Positions 9,346 through 20,516 of a stretch of DNA of 21,660 bases are shown piece by piece. Source of the DNA: Branchiostoma floridae (taxonomy: Eukaryota > Chordata > Leptocardii > Amphioxiformes > Branchiostomatidae). Location of the stretch: contig NW_023365823.1 in assembly GCF_000003815.2 (NCBI RefSeq), positions 10,223-31,882 of the forward strand, given 5' to 3'. The notes beneath the pieces are model-generated. The model ran no database searches and was not told where the DNA came from. It saw only the letters and a list, made by a program, of their open reading frames with translations. Positions within the stretch are counted from its first letter, which is position 1; each line of letters opens with the position of its first letter. Made by a program: the position numbers and the translations under genes.

Positions 9346-9756
9346 TATTATTCCCTACCAAGGAACCTTTCCAATGATACCAAGTTCGACCTTCCCGAAT
9401 AACTTTGTAGAGTGCGGAATCTTAGGCGTATATACACGCGTAAGGGTTACGTAGCGATATGCTAAGGTGGACCTATAGTCGAGAATATCTCGGCAACAAT
9501 GTACAATATAATTTTGCGGTTTGTGGATTATTATTCCCTACCAAGGGACCTTTCCAATGATACCAAGTTCGACCCTCCCGAATAACTTTGAAGATTGCGG
9601 AATCTTAGGCGTATATACATGCGTAAGCGTTACGTAGCGATATGCTAAGGTGGACCTATAGTCGAGAATATCTCGGCAACAATGTACAATATAATTTTGC
9701 GGTTTGTGGATTATTATTCCCTACCAAGGAACCTTTCCAATGATACCAAGTTCGAC
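9346..9756 (+). repeat. Duplicated right flank of the D block (copy 2)
   Basis: This is the partner of 3486-3896 at offset 5860. Differences seen are CTTCCC for CCTCCC, TTGTAG for TTGAAG, AGGG for AGCG and CGAGA for CGATA. The next units continue the match beyond the gap in copy 1. Confidence 0.75.
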
Positions 9757-10260
9757 CCTCCCGAATAACTTTGAAGAGTGCGGAATCTCAGGCGTATATA
9801 CATGCGTATGCGTTACGTAGCGGTATGCTAAGGTGGACCTATAGTCGAGAATATCTCGGCAACAATGAACAATATAATTTTGCGGTTTGTGGATTATTAT
9901 TCCCTACCAAGGGACCTTTTCAATGATACCAAGTTCGACCCTCCCGAATAACTTTGAAGATTGCGGAATCTTAGGCGTATATACATGCGTAAGCGTTACG
10001 TAGCGGTAAGCTAAGGTGGACCTATAGTCGAGAATATCTCGGCAACAATGTACAATATAATTTTGCGGTTTGTGGATTATTATTCCCTACCAAGAAACCT
10101 TTCCAATGATACCAAGTTCGACCTTCCCGAATAACTTTGAAGATTGCGGAATCTTAGGCGTATATACATGCGTATGCGTTACGTAGCGGTAAGCTAAGGT
10201 GGACCTATAGTCGAGAATATCTCGGCAACAATGTACAATATAATTTTGCGGTTTGTGGAT
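9529..10260 (+). repeat. Four-unit module B'-A-B-A' (copy 3)
   Basis: The B-like unit with GATATGC is followed by an A unit with GGTATGC and TGAACAAT, a plain B, and an AAGAAACC unit. Here the last unit is mixed, carrying GATTGCGG and CTTAGG with ATGCGTATGCG. Dyad 2 is intact in the first unit, unlike copies 1 and 2. Confidence 0.65.
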
Positions 10261-10809
10261 TATTATTCCTTACCAAGGGGCCTTTCTAACGATACCAAGT
10301 TCGACCTTCCCGAATAACTTTGAAGATTGCGGAATCTCAGGCGTATATACACGCGTAAGGGTTACGTAGCGATATGCTAAGGTGGACCTATAGTCGAGAA
10401 TATCTCGGCAACAATGTACAATATAATTTTGCGGTTTGTGGATTATTATTCCCTACCAAGGGAACTTTTCAATGATACCAAGTTCGACCCTCCCGAATAA
10501 CTTTGAAGATTGCGGAATCTTAGGCGTATATACATGCGTAAGCGTTACGTAGCGGTAAGCTAAGGTGGACCTATAGTCGAGAATATCTCGGCAACAATGT
10601 ACAATATAATTTTGCGGTTTGTGGATTATTATTCCCTACCAAGAAACCTTTCCAATGATACCAAGTTCGACCTTCCCGAATAACTTTGAAGAGTGCGGAA
10701 TCTCAGGCGTATATACATGCGTAAGGGTTACGTAGCGATATGCTAAGGTGGACCTATAGTCGAGAATATCTCGGCAACAATGTACAATATAATTTTGCGG
10801 TTTGTGGAT
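10261..10809 (+). repeat. Three-unit module C*-B*-A' (549 bp)
   Basis: The C unit has CCTTACCAAGGGGCC and CTAACG, the B unit has GGGAACTTTTC and the A unit has AAGAAACC. In the last unit the 3' half has switched to C-type (GCGTAAGGG, GATATGC), an apparent conversion or crossover within the unit. Confidence 0.65.
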
Positions 10810-10992
10810 TATTATTCCCTACCAAGGGACCTTTCCAATGATACCAAGTTCGACCCTCCCGAATAACTTTGAAGATTGCGGAATCTCAGGCGTATATACA
10901 TGCGTAAGCGTTACGTAGCGGTAAGCTAAGGTGGACCTATAGTCGAGAATATCTCGGCAACAATGTACAATATAATTTTGCGGTTTGTGGAT

Positions 10993-11421
10993 TATTATTC
11001 CCTACCAAGGGACCTTTTCAATGATACCAAGTTCGACCCTCCCGAATAACTTTGAAGATTGCGGAATCTTAGGCGTATATACATGCGTAAGCGTTACGTA
11101 GCGGTAAGCTAAGGTGGACCTATAGTCGAGAATATCTCGGCAGCAATGTACAATATAATTTTGCGGTTTGTGGATTATTATTCCCTACCAAGGGACCTTT
11201 TCAATGATACCAAGTTCGACCCTCCCGAATAACTTTGAAGATTGCGGAATCTTAGGCGTATATACATGCGTAAGCGTTACGTAGCGGTAAGCTAAGGTGG
11301 ACCTATATTCGAGAATATCTCGGCAACAATGTACAATATAATTTTGCGGTTTGTGGATTATTATTCCCTACCAAGGGGCCTTTCTAACGATACCAAGTTC
11401 GACCTTGCCGAATAACTTTGA
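10993..11421 (+). repeat. Duplicated block, partner 13373-13801
   Basis: The offset is 2380 bp (13 units). Two B units are followed by the start of a C unit. Shared rare variants are GGCAGCAATG (11139 and 13519) and GACCTTGCCG (11401 and 13781). One difference is seen (TATATTCG versus TATAGTCG near 11307). Confidence 0.75.
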
Positions 11422-13372
11422 AGAGTGCGGAATCTCAGGCGTATATACACGCGTTTGCGTTACGTAGCGATATGCTAAGGTGGACCTATAGTCGAGAATA
11501 TCTCGGCAACAATGTACAATATAATTTTGCGGTTTGTGGATTATTATTCCCTACCAAGAAACCTTTCCAATGATACCAAGTTCGACCCTCCCGAATAACT
11601 TTGAAGATTGCGGAATCTTAGGCGTATATACATGCGTAAGCGTTACGTAGCGGTAAGCTAAGGTGGACCTATAGTCGAGAATATCTCGGCAACAATGTAC
11701 AATATAATTTTGCGGTTTGTGGATTATTATTCCCTACCAAGGAACCTTTCCAATGATACCAAGTTCGACCCTCCCGAATAACTTTGAAGAGTGCGGAATC
11801 TCAGGCGTATATACATGCGTATGCGTTACGTAGCGGTAAGCTAAGGTGGACCTATATTCGAGAATATCTCGGCAACAATGTACAATATAATTTTGCGGTT
11901 TGTGGATTATTATTCCCTACCAAGGGGCCTTTCTAACGATACCAAGTTCGACCTTCCCGAATAACTTTGAAGATTGCGGAATCTCAGGCGTATATACACG
12001 CGTAAGGGTTACGTAGCGATATGCTAAGGTGGACCTATAGTCGAGAATATCTCGGCAACAATGTACAATATAATTTTGCGGTTTGTGGATTATTATTCCC
12101 TACCAAGAAACCTTTCCAATGATACCAAGTTCGACCCTCCCGAATAACTTTGAAGAGTGCGGAATCTCAGGCGTATATACATGCGTATGCGTTACGTAGC
12201 GGTAAGCTAAGGTGGACCTATAGTCGAGAATATCTCGGCAACAATGTACAATATAATTTTGCGGTTTGTGGATTATTATTCCTTACCAAGGGGCCTTTCT
12301 AACGATACCAAGTTCGACCCTCCCGAATAACTTTGAAGATTGCGGAATCTCAGGCGTATATACACTCGTAAGGGTTACGTAGCGATATGCTAAGGTGGAC
12401 CTATAGTCGAGAATATCTCGGCAACAATGTACAATATAATTTTGCGGTTTGTGGATTATTATTCCCTACCAAGGGACCTTTTCAATGATACCAAGTTCGA
12501 CCCTCCCGAATAACTTTGAAGATTGCGGAATCTTAGGCGTATATACATGCGTAAGCGTTACGTAGCGGTAAGCTAAGGTGGACCTATAGTCGAGAATATC
12601 TCGGCAACAATGTACAATATAATTTTGCGGTTTGTGGATTATTATTCCCTGCCATGGAACCTTTCCAATGATACCAAGTTCGACCCTCCCGAATAACTTT
12701 GAAGAGTGCGGAATCTCAGGCGTATATACATGCGTATGCGTTACGTAGCGGTAAGCTAAGGTGGACCTATAGTCGAGAATATCTCGGCAACAATGTACAA
12801 TATAATTTTGCGGCTTGTGGATTATTATTCCCTACCAAGGAACCTTTCCAATGATACCAAGTTCGACCCTCCCGAATAACTTTGAAGAGTGCGGAATCTC
12901 AGGCGTATATACATGCGTATGCGTTAACGTAGCGGTAAGCTAAGGTGGACCTATAGTCGAGAATATCTCGGCAACAATGTACAATATAATTTTGCGGTTT
13001 GTGGATTATTATTCCCTACCAAGGGACCTTTCCAATGATACCAAGTTCGACCCTCCCGAATAACTTTGAAGATTGCGGAATCTTAGGCGTATATACATGC
13101 GTAAGCGTTACGTAGCGATATGCTAAGGTGGACCTATAGTCGAGAATATCTCGGCAACAATGTACAATATAATTTTGCGGTTTGTGGATTATTATTCCCT
13201 ACCAAGGGACCTTTCCAATGATACCAAGTTCGACCCTCCCGAATAACTTTGAAGAGTGCGGAATCTCAGGCGTATATACATGCGTATGCGTTACGTAGCG
13301 GTATGCTAAGGTGGACCTATAGTCGAGAATATCTCGGCAACAATGTACAATATAATTTTGCGGTTTGTGGAT

Positions 13373-13801
13373 TATTATTCCCTACCAAGGGACCTTTTCA
13401 ATGATACCAAGTTCGACCCTCCCGAATAACTTTGAAGATTGCGGAATCTTAGGCGTATATACATGCGTAAGCGTTACGTAGCGGTAAGCTAAGGTGGACC
13501 TATAGTCGAGAATATCTCGGCAGCAATGTACAATATAATTTTGCGGTTTGTGGATTATTATTCCCTACCAAGGGACCTTTTCAATGATACCAAGTTCGAC
13601 CCTCCCGAATAACTTTGAAGATTGCGGAATCTTAGGCGTATATACATGCGTAAGCGTTACGTAGCGGTAAGCTAAGGTGGACCTATAGTCGAGAATATCT
13701 CGGCAACAATGTACAATATAATTTTGCGGTTTGTGGATTATTATTCCCTACCAAGGGGCCTTTCTAACGATACCAAGTTCGACCTTGCCGAATAACTTTG
13801 A
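13373..13801 (+). repeat. Duplicated block, partner 10993-11421
   Basis: This is the second copy of the block marked by GGCAGCAATG and GACCTTGCCG. It ends 40 bp before the one-unit N gap at 13842. Confidence 0.75.
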
Positions 13802-13841
13802 AGATTGCGGAATCTCAGGCGTATATACACGCGTATGCGTT

Positions 13842-14024
13842 NNNNNNNNNNNNNNNNNNNNNNNNNNNNNNNNNNNNNNNNNNNNNNNNNNNNNNNNNNN
13901 NNNNNNNNNNNNNNNNNNNNNNNNNNNNNNNNNNNNNNNNNNNNNNNNNNNNNNNNNNNNNNNNNNNNNNNNNNNNNNNNNNNNNNNNNNNNNNNNNNNN
14001 NNNNNNNNNNNNNNNNNNNNNNNN
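13842..14024. other. Assembly gap, 183 N, exactly one unit
   Basis: The N run is exactly one repeat length. If it is removed, the flanks (CACGCGTATGCGTT and ACGTAGCGGTAAG) join into a unit like the one at 6600-6782, followed by a C* unit as at 6783. The gap may therefore be a masked real unit, or a padding error in a tandem alignment. The first bases after it carry a two-base insertion (AAGCCGTAAGG). Confidence 0.97.
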
Positions 14025-14106
14025 ACGTAGCGGTAAGCCGTAAGGTGGACCTATAGTCGAGAATATCTCGGCAACAATGTACAATATAATTTTGCGGTTT
14101 GTGGAT

Positions 14107-15372
14107 TATTATTCCTTACCAAGGGACCTTTCTAACGATACCAAGTTCGACCTTCCCGAATAACTTCGAAGATTGCGGAATCTCAGGCGTATATACACGC
14201 GTAAGGGTTACGTAGCGATATGCTAAGGTGGACCTATGGTCGAGAATATCTCGGCAACAATGTACAATATAATTTTGCGGTTTGTGGATTATTATTCCCT
14301 ACCAAGGGAACTTTTCAATGATACCAAGTTCGACCCTCCCGAATAACTTTGAAGATTGCGGAATCTTAGGCGTATATACATGCGTAAGCGTTACGTAGCG
14401 GTAAGCTAAGGTGGACCTATAGTCGAGAATATCTCGGCAACAATGTACAATATAATTTTGCGGTTTGTGGATTATTATTCCCTACCAAGAAACCTTTCCA
14501 ATGATACCAAGTTCGACCCTCCCGAATAACTTTGAAGAGTGCGGAATCTCAGGCGTATATACATGCGTATGCGTTACGTAGCGGTAAGCTAAGGTGGACC
14601 TATAGTCGAGAATATCTCGGCAACAATGTACAATATAATTTTGCGGTTTGTGGATTATTATTCCTTACCAAGGGACCTTTCTAACGATACCAAGTTCGAC
14701 CCTCCCGAATAACTTTGAAGATTGCGGAATCTCAGGCGTATATACACGCGTAAGGGTTACGTAGCGATATGCTAAGGTGGACCTATAGTCGAGAATATCT
14801 CGGCAACAATGTACAATATAATTTTGCGGTTTGTGGATTATTATTCCCTACCAAGGGAACTTTTCAATGATACCAAGTTCGACCCTCCCGAATAACTTTG
14901 AAGATTGCGGAATCTTAGGCGTATATACATGCGTAAGCGTTACGTAGCGGTAAGCTAAGGTGGACCTATAGTCGAGAATATCTCGGCAACAATGTACAAT
15001 ATAATTTTGCGGTTTGTGGATTATTATTCCCTACCAAGAAACCTTTCCAATGATACCAAGTTCGACCTTCCCGAATAACTTTGAAGAGTGCGGAATCTTA
15101 GGCGTATATACATGCGTATGCGTTACGTAGCGGTAAGCTAAGGTGGACCTATAGTCGAGAATATCTCGGCAACAATGTACAATATAATTTTGCGGTTTGT
15201 GGATTATTATTCCCTACCAAGGGACCTTTCTAACGATACCAAGTTCGACCTTCCCGAATAACTTCGAAGATTGCGGAATCTCAGGCGTATATACACGCGT
15301 AAGCGTTACGTAGCGATATGCTAAGGTGGACCTATAGTCGAGAATATCTCGGCAACAATGTACAATATAATT
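14107..15372 (+). repeat. Three-unit higher-order repeat, 549-bp period
   Basis: Unit order is C*, B*, A', C*, B*, A', C*, with starts at 14107, 14290, 14473, 14656, 14839, 15022 and 15205. C* units carry CTAACG, CACGCGTAAG and GATATGC. B* units carry GGGAACTTTTC, CTTAGG and GCGTAAGCG. A' units carry AAGAAACC, GAGTGCGG and ATGCGTATGCG. Equivalent units 549 bp apart are more alike than neighbours 183 bp apart, which defines a higher-order repeat. The block ends in a gap about two units long, which may hide the next B* and A'. Confidence 0.8.
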
Positions 15373-15741
15373 NNNNNNNNNNNNNNNNNNNNNNNNNNNN
15401 NNNNNNNNNNNNNNNNNNNNNNNNNNNNNNNNNNNNNNNNNNNNNNNNNNNNNNNNNNNNNNNNNNNNNNNNNNNNNNNNNNNNNNNNNNNNNNNNNNNN
15501 NNNNNNNNNNNNNNNNNNNNNNNNNNNNNNNNNNNNNNNNNNNNNNNNNNNNNNNNNNNNNNNNNNNNNNNNNNNNNNNNNNNNNNNNNNNNNNNNNNNN
15601 NNNNNNNNNNNNNNNNNNNNNNNNNNNNNNNNNNNNNNNNNNNNNNNNNNNNNNNNNNNNNNNNNNNNNNNNNNNNNNNNNNNNNNNNNNNNNNNNNNNN
15701 NNNNNNNNNNNNNNNNNNNNNNNNNNNNNNNNNNNNNNNNN
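15373..15741. other. Assembly gap, 369 N
   Basis: This is a run of unknown bases about two units long. Unit starts at 15205 and 15753 are 548 bp apart, one short of three units. Sequence just after it has an unusual number of small insertions (CAACACATG near 15903, CTACGCAAGG near 15949, TAATTAATTGCGG near 16105, TTTGTTGG near 16117). Confidence 0.97.
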
Positions 15742-16306
15742 GGTTTGTGGATTATTATTCCCTACCAAGGGACCTTTGCAATGATACCAAGTTCGACCCT
15801 CCCGAATAACTTTGAAGATTGCGGAATCTTAGGCGTATATACATGCGTAAGCGTTACGTAGCGGTAAGCTAAGGTGGACCTATAGTCGAGAATATCTCGG
15901 CAACACATGTACAATATAATTTTGCGGTTTGTGGATTATTATTCCCTACGCAAGGGACCTTTCCAATGATACCAAGTTCGACCCTCCCGAATAACTTTGA
16001 AGAGTGCGGAATCTCAGGCGTATATACATGCGTATGCGTTACGTAGCGGTAAGCTAAGGTGGACCTATAGTCGAGAATATCTCGGCAACAATGTACAATA
16101 TAATTAATTGCGGTTTGTTGGATTATTATTCCCTACCAAGGGACCTTTTCAATGATACCAAGTTCGACCCTCCCGAATAACTTTGAAGATTGCGGAATCT
16201 TAGGCGTATATACATGCGTAAGCGTTACGTAGCGATAAGCTAAGGTGGACCTATAGTCGAGAATATCTCGGCAACAATGTACAATATAATTTTGCGGTTT
16301 GTGGAT

Positions 16307-17404
16307 TATTATTCCCTACCAAGGAACCTTTCCAATGATACCAAGTTCGACCTTCCCGAATAACTTTGAAGATTGCGGAATCTCAGGCGTATATACACGC
16401 GTAAGGGTTACGTAGCGATATGCTAAGGTGGACCTATAGTCGAGAATATCTCGGCAACAATGTACAATATAATTTTGCGGTTTGTGGATTATTATTCCCT
16501 ACCAAGGGAACTTTTCAATGATACCAAGTTCGACCCTCCCGAATAACTTTGAAGATTGCGGAATCTTAGGCGTATATACATGCGTAAGCGTTACGTAGCG
16601 GTAAGCTAAGGTGGACCTATAGTCGAGAATATCTCGGCAACAATGTACAATATAATTTTGCGGTTTGTGGATTATTATTCCCTACCAAGAAACCTTTCCA
16701 ATGATACCAAGTTCGACCCTCCCGAATAACTTTGAAGAGTGCGGAATCTCAGGCGTATATACATGCGTATGCGTTACGTAGCGGTAAGCTAAGGTGGACC
16801 TATAGTCGAGAATATCTCGGCAACAATGTACAATATAATTTTGCGGTTTGTGGATTATTATTCCTTACCAAGGGGCCTTTCTAACGATACCAAGTTCGAC
16901 CCTCCCGAATAACTTTGAAGATTGCGGAATCTCAGGCGTATATACACTCGTAAGGGTTACGTAGCGATATGCTAAGGTGGACCTATAGTCGAGAATATCT
17001 CGGCAACAATGTACAATATAATTTTGCGGTTTGTGGATTATTATTCCCTACCAAGGGACCTTTTCAATGATACCAAGTTCGACCCTCCCGAATAACTTTG
17101 AAGATTGCGGAATCTTAGGCGTATATACATGCGTAAGCGTTACGTAGCGGTAAGCTAAGGTGGACCTATAGTCGAGAATATCTCGGCAACAATGTACAAT
17201 ATAATTTTGCGGTTTGTGGATTATTATTCCCTACCAAGGAACCTTTCCAATGATAAGAAGTTCGACCCTCCCGAATAACTTTGAAGAGTGCGGAATCTCA
17301 GGCGTATATACATGCGTATGCGTTACGTAGCGGTAAGTTAAGGTGGACCTATAGTCAAATATATCTCGGCAACAATGTACAATATAATTTTGCGGTTTGT
17401 GGAT
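16307..17404 (+). repeat. Two consecutive C-B-A modules
   Basis: Unit starts are 16307 (C-like), 16490 (B*, GGGAACTTTTC), 16673 (A', AAGAAACC), 16856 (C*, CCTTACCAAGGGGCC with CACTCGTAAGGG), 17039 (B) and 17222 (A with GATAAGAAG). The 16673-17038 pair also matches 12098-12463 (A' then the same CACTCG-bearing C* unit), offset about 4582 bp. Confidence 0.7.
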
Positions 17405-17544
17405 TATTATTCCCTACCAAGGGGCCTTTCTAACGATACCAAGTTCGACCTTCCCGAATAACTTTGAAGATTGCGGAATCTCAGGCGTATATACACGCGT
17501 AAGGGTTACGTAGCGATATGCTAAGGTGGACCTATAGTCGATAA
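17053..17544 (+). repeat. Segmental duplicate of 4049-4540
   Basis: This is the partner at offset 13004. It contains the second copy of the unit with GATAAGAAG, GTAAGTTAAGG and TCAAATATATC. It diverges from the first copy at dyad 2 of the C unit (CGATAATATC here). Confidence 0.85.
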
Positions 17545-17587
17545 TATCTCGGCAACAATGTACAATATAATTTTGCGGTTTGTGGAT
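17405..17587 (+). repeat. Chimeric unit, C-type start and B'-type end
   Basis: The 5' part matches the C unit at 4401 (AAGGGGCC, CTAACG, CACGCGTAAGGG). The 3' part carries CGATAATATC, which in the paralogous segment belongs to the next unit (B' at 4584). The following unit is then A-like, as after 4584. This fits loss of one unit by exchange between two neighbours that share GATATGCTAAGG. Confidence 0.65.
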
Positions 17588-18136
17588 TATTATTCCCTAC
17601 CAAGGAACCTTTCCAATGATACCAAGTTCGACCTTCCCGAATAACTTTGAAGAGTGCGGAATCTCAGGCGTATATACATGCGTATGCGTTACGTAGCGGT
17701 AAGCTAAGGTGGACCTATAGTCGAGAATATCTCGGCAACAATGTACAATATAATTTTGCGGTTTGTGGATTATTATTCCCTACCAAGGAACCTTTCTAAC
17801 GATACCAAGTTCGACCTTCCCGAATAACTTTGAAGAGTGCGGAATCTCAGGCGTATATACACTCGTAAGGGTTACGTAGCGATATGCTAAGGTGGACCTA
17901 TAGTCGAGAATATCTCGGCAACAATGTACAATATAATTTTGCGGTTTGTGGATTATTATTCCCTACCAAGGGACCTTTTCAATGATACCAAGTTCGACCC
18001 TCCCGAATAACTTTGAAGATTGCGGAATCTTAGGCGTATATACATGCGTAAGCGTTACGTAGCGGTAAGCTAAGGTGGACCTATAGTCGAGAATATCTCG
18101 GCAACAATGTACAATATAATTTTGCGGTTTGTGGAT

Positions 18137-18868
18137 TATTATTCCCTACCAAGAAACCTTTCCAATGATACCAAGTTCGACCTTCCCGAATAACTTTGAA
18201 GAGTGCGGAATCTCAGGCGTATATACATGCGTATGCGTTACGTAGCGGTAAGCTAAGGTGGACCTATAGTCGAGAATATCTCGGCAACAATGTACAATAT
18301 AATTTTGCGGTTTGTGGATTATTATTCCCTACCAAGGGACCTTTCCAACGATACCAAGTTCGACCTTCCCGAATAACTTTGAAGAGTGCGGAATCTCAGG
18401 CGTATATACACGCGTAAGGGTTACGTAGCGATATGCTAAGGTGGACCTATAGTCGAGAATATCTCGGCAACAATGTACAATATAATTTTGCGGTTTGTGG
18501 ATTATTATTCCCTACCAAGGGACCTTTTCAATGATACCAAGTTCGACCCTCCCGAATAACTTTGAAGATTGCGGAATCTTAGGCGTATATACATGCGTAA
18601 GCGTTACGTAGCGGTAAGCTAAGGTGGACCTATAGTCGAGAATATCTCGGCAACAATGTACAATATAATTTTGCGGTTTGTGGATTATTATTCCCTGCCA
18701 AGGAACCTTTCCAATGATACCAAGTTCGACCCTCCCGAATAACTTTGAAGAGTGCGGAATCTCAGGCGTATATACATGCGTATGCGTTACGTAGCGGTAA
18801 GCTAAGGTGGACCTATAGTCGAGAATATCTCGGCAACAATGTACAATATAATTTTGCGGTTTGTGGAT
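18137..18868 (+). repeat. Four-unit block shared with 5133-5682 and 1-549
   Basis: Units are A' (AAGAAACC), C-like (CCAACG, GAGTGCGG), B and A (CCCTGCC). The first three match 5133-5668 at offset 13004. The last three match 1-549 at offset 18319. Confidence 0.75.
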
Positions 18869-19784
18869 TATTATTCCCTACCAAGGGAACCTTTCCAATG
18901 ATACCAAGTTCGACCTTCCCGAATAACTTTGAAGATTGCGGAATCTCAGGCGTATATACACGCGTAAGCGTTACGTAGCGATAAGCTAAGGTGGACCTAT
19001 AGTCGAGAATATCTCGGCAACAATGTACAATATAATTTTGCGGTTTGTGGATTATTATTCCTTACCAAGGAACCTTTCCAATGATACCAAGTTCGACCCT
19101 CCCGAATAACTTTGAAGAGTGCGGAATCTCAGGCGTATATACATGCGTATGCGTTACGTAGCGGTAAGCTAAGGTGGACCTATAGTCGAGAATATCTCGG
19201 CAACAATGTACAATATAATTTTGCGGTTTGTGGATTATTATTCCCTACCAAGGAACCTTTCCAATGATACCAAGTTCGACCCTCCCGAATAACTTTGAAG
19301 AGTGCGGAATCTCAGGCGTATATACACGCGTAAGGGTTACGTAGCGGTAAGCTAAGGTGGACCTATAGTCGAGAATATCTCGGCAACAATGTACAATATA
19401 ATTTTGCGGTTTGTGGATTATTATTCCCTGCCATGGAACCTTTCCAATGATACCAAGTTCGACCTTCCCGAATAACTTTGAAGAGTGCGGAATCTCAGGC
19501 GTATATACATGCGTATGCGTTACGTAGCGGTAAGCTAAGGTGGACCTATAGTCGAGAATATCTCGGCAACAATGTACAATATAATTTTGCGGTTTGTGGA
19601 TTATTATTCCCTACCAAGGAACCTTTCCAATGATACCAAGTTCGACCCTCCCGAATAACTTTGAAGAGTGCGGAATCTCAGGCGTATATACATGCGTATG
19701 CGTTACGTAGCGGTAAGCTAAGGTGGACCTATAGTCGAGAATATCTCGGCAACAATGAACAATATAATTTTGCGGTTTGTGGAT

Positions 19785-20516
19785 TATTATTCCCTACCAA
19801 GGGACTTTTCCAATGATACCAAGTTCGACCCTCCCGAATAACTTTGAAGATTGCGGAATCTTAGGCGTATATACATGCGTAAGCGTTACGTAGCGATATG
19901 CTAAGGTGGACCTATAGTCGAGAATATCTCGGCAACAATGTACAATATAATTTTGCGGTTTGTGGATTATTATTCCCTACCAAGGAACCTTTCCAATGAT
20001 ACCAAGTTCGACCCTCCCGAATAACTTTGAAGAGTGCGGAATCTCAGGCGTATATACATGCGTATGCGTTACGTAGCGGTATGCTAAGGTGGACCTATAG
20101 TCGAGAATATCTCGGCAACAATGAACAATATAATTTTGCGGTTTGTGGATTATTATTCCCTACCAAGGGACCTTTTCAATGATACCAAGTTCGACCCTCC
20201 CGAATAACTTTGAAGATTGCGGAATCTTAGGCGTATATACATGCGTAAGCGTTACGTAGCGGTAAGCTAAGGTGGACCTATAGTCGAGAATATCTCGGCA
20301 ACAATGTACAATATAATTTTGCGGTTTGTGGATTATTATTCCCTACCAAGAAACCTTTCCAATGATACCAAGTTCGACCTTCCCGAATAACTTTGAAGAG
20401 TGCGGAATCTTAGGCGTATATACATGCGTATGCGTTACGTAGCGGTAAGCTAAGGTGGACCTATAGTCGAGAATATCTCGGCAACAATGTACAATATAAT
20501 TTTGCGGTTTGTGGAT
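19785..20516 (+). repeat. Four-unit module B'-A-B-A' (copy 4)
   Basis: The B' unit (GGGACTTTTCC, GATATGC) is followed by an A unit with GGTATGC and TGAACAAT, a plain B unit, and an A unit with AAGAAACC and CTTAGG. The GGGACTTTTCC start is shared only with the copy at 4584. Confidence 0.65.
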
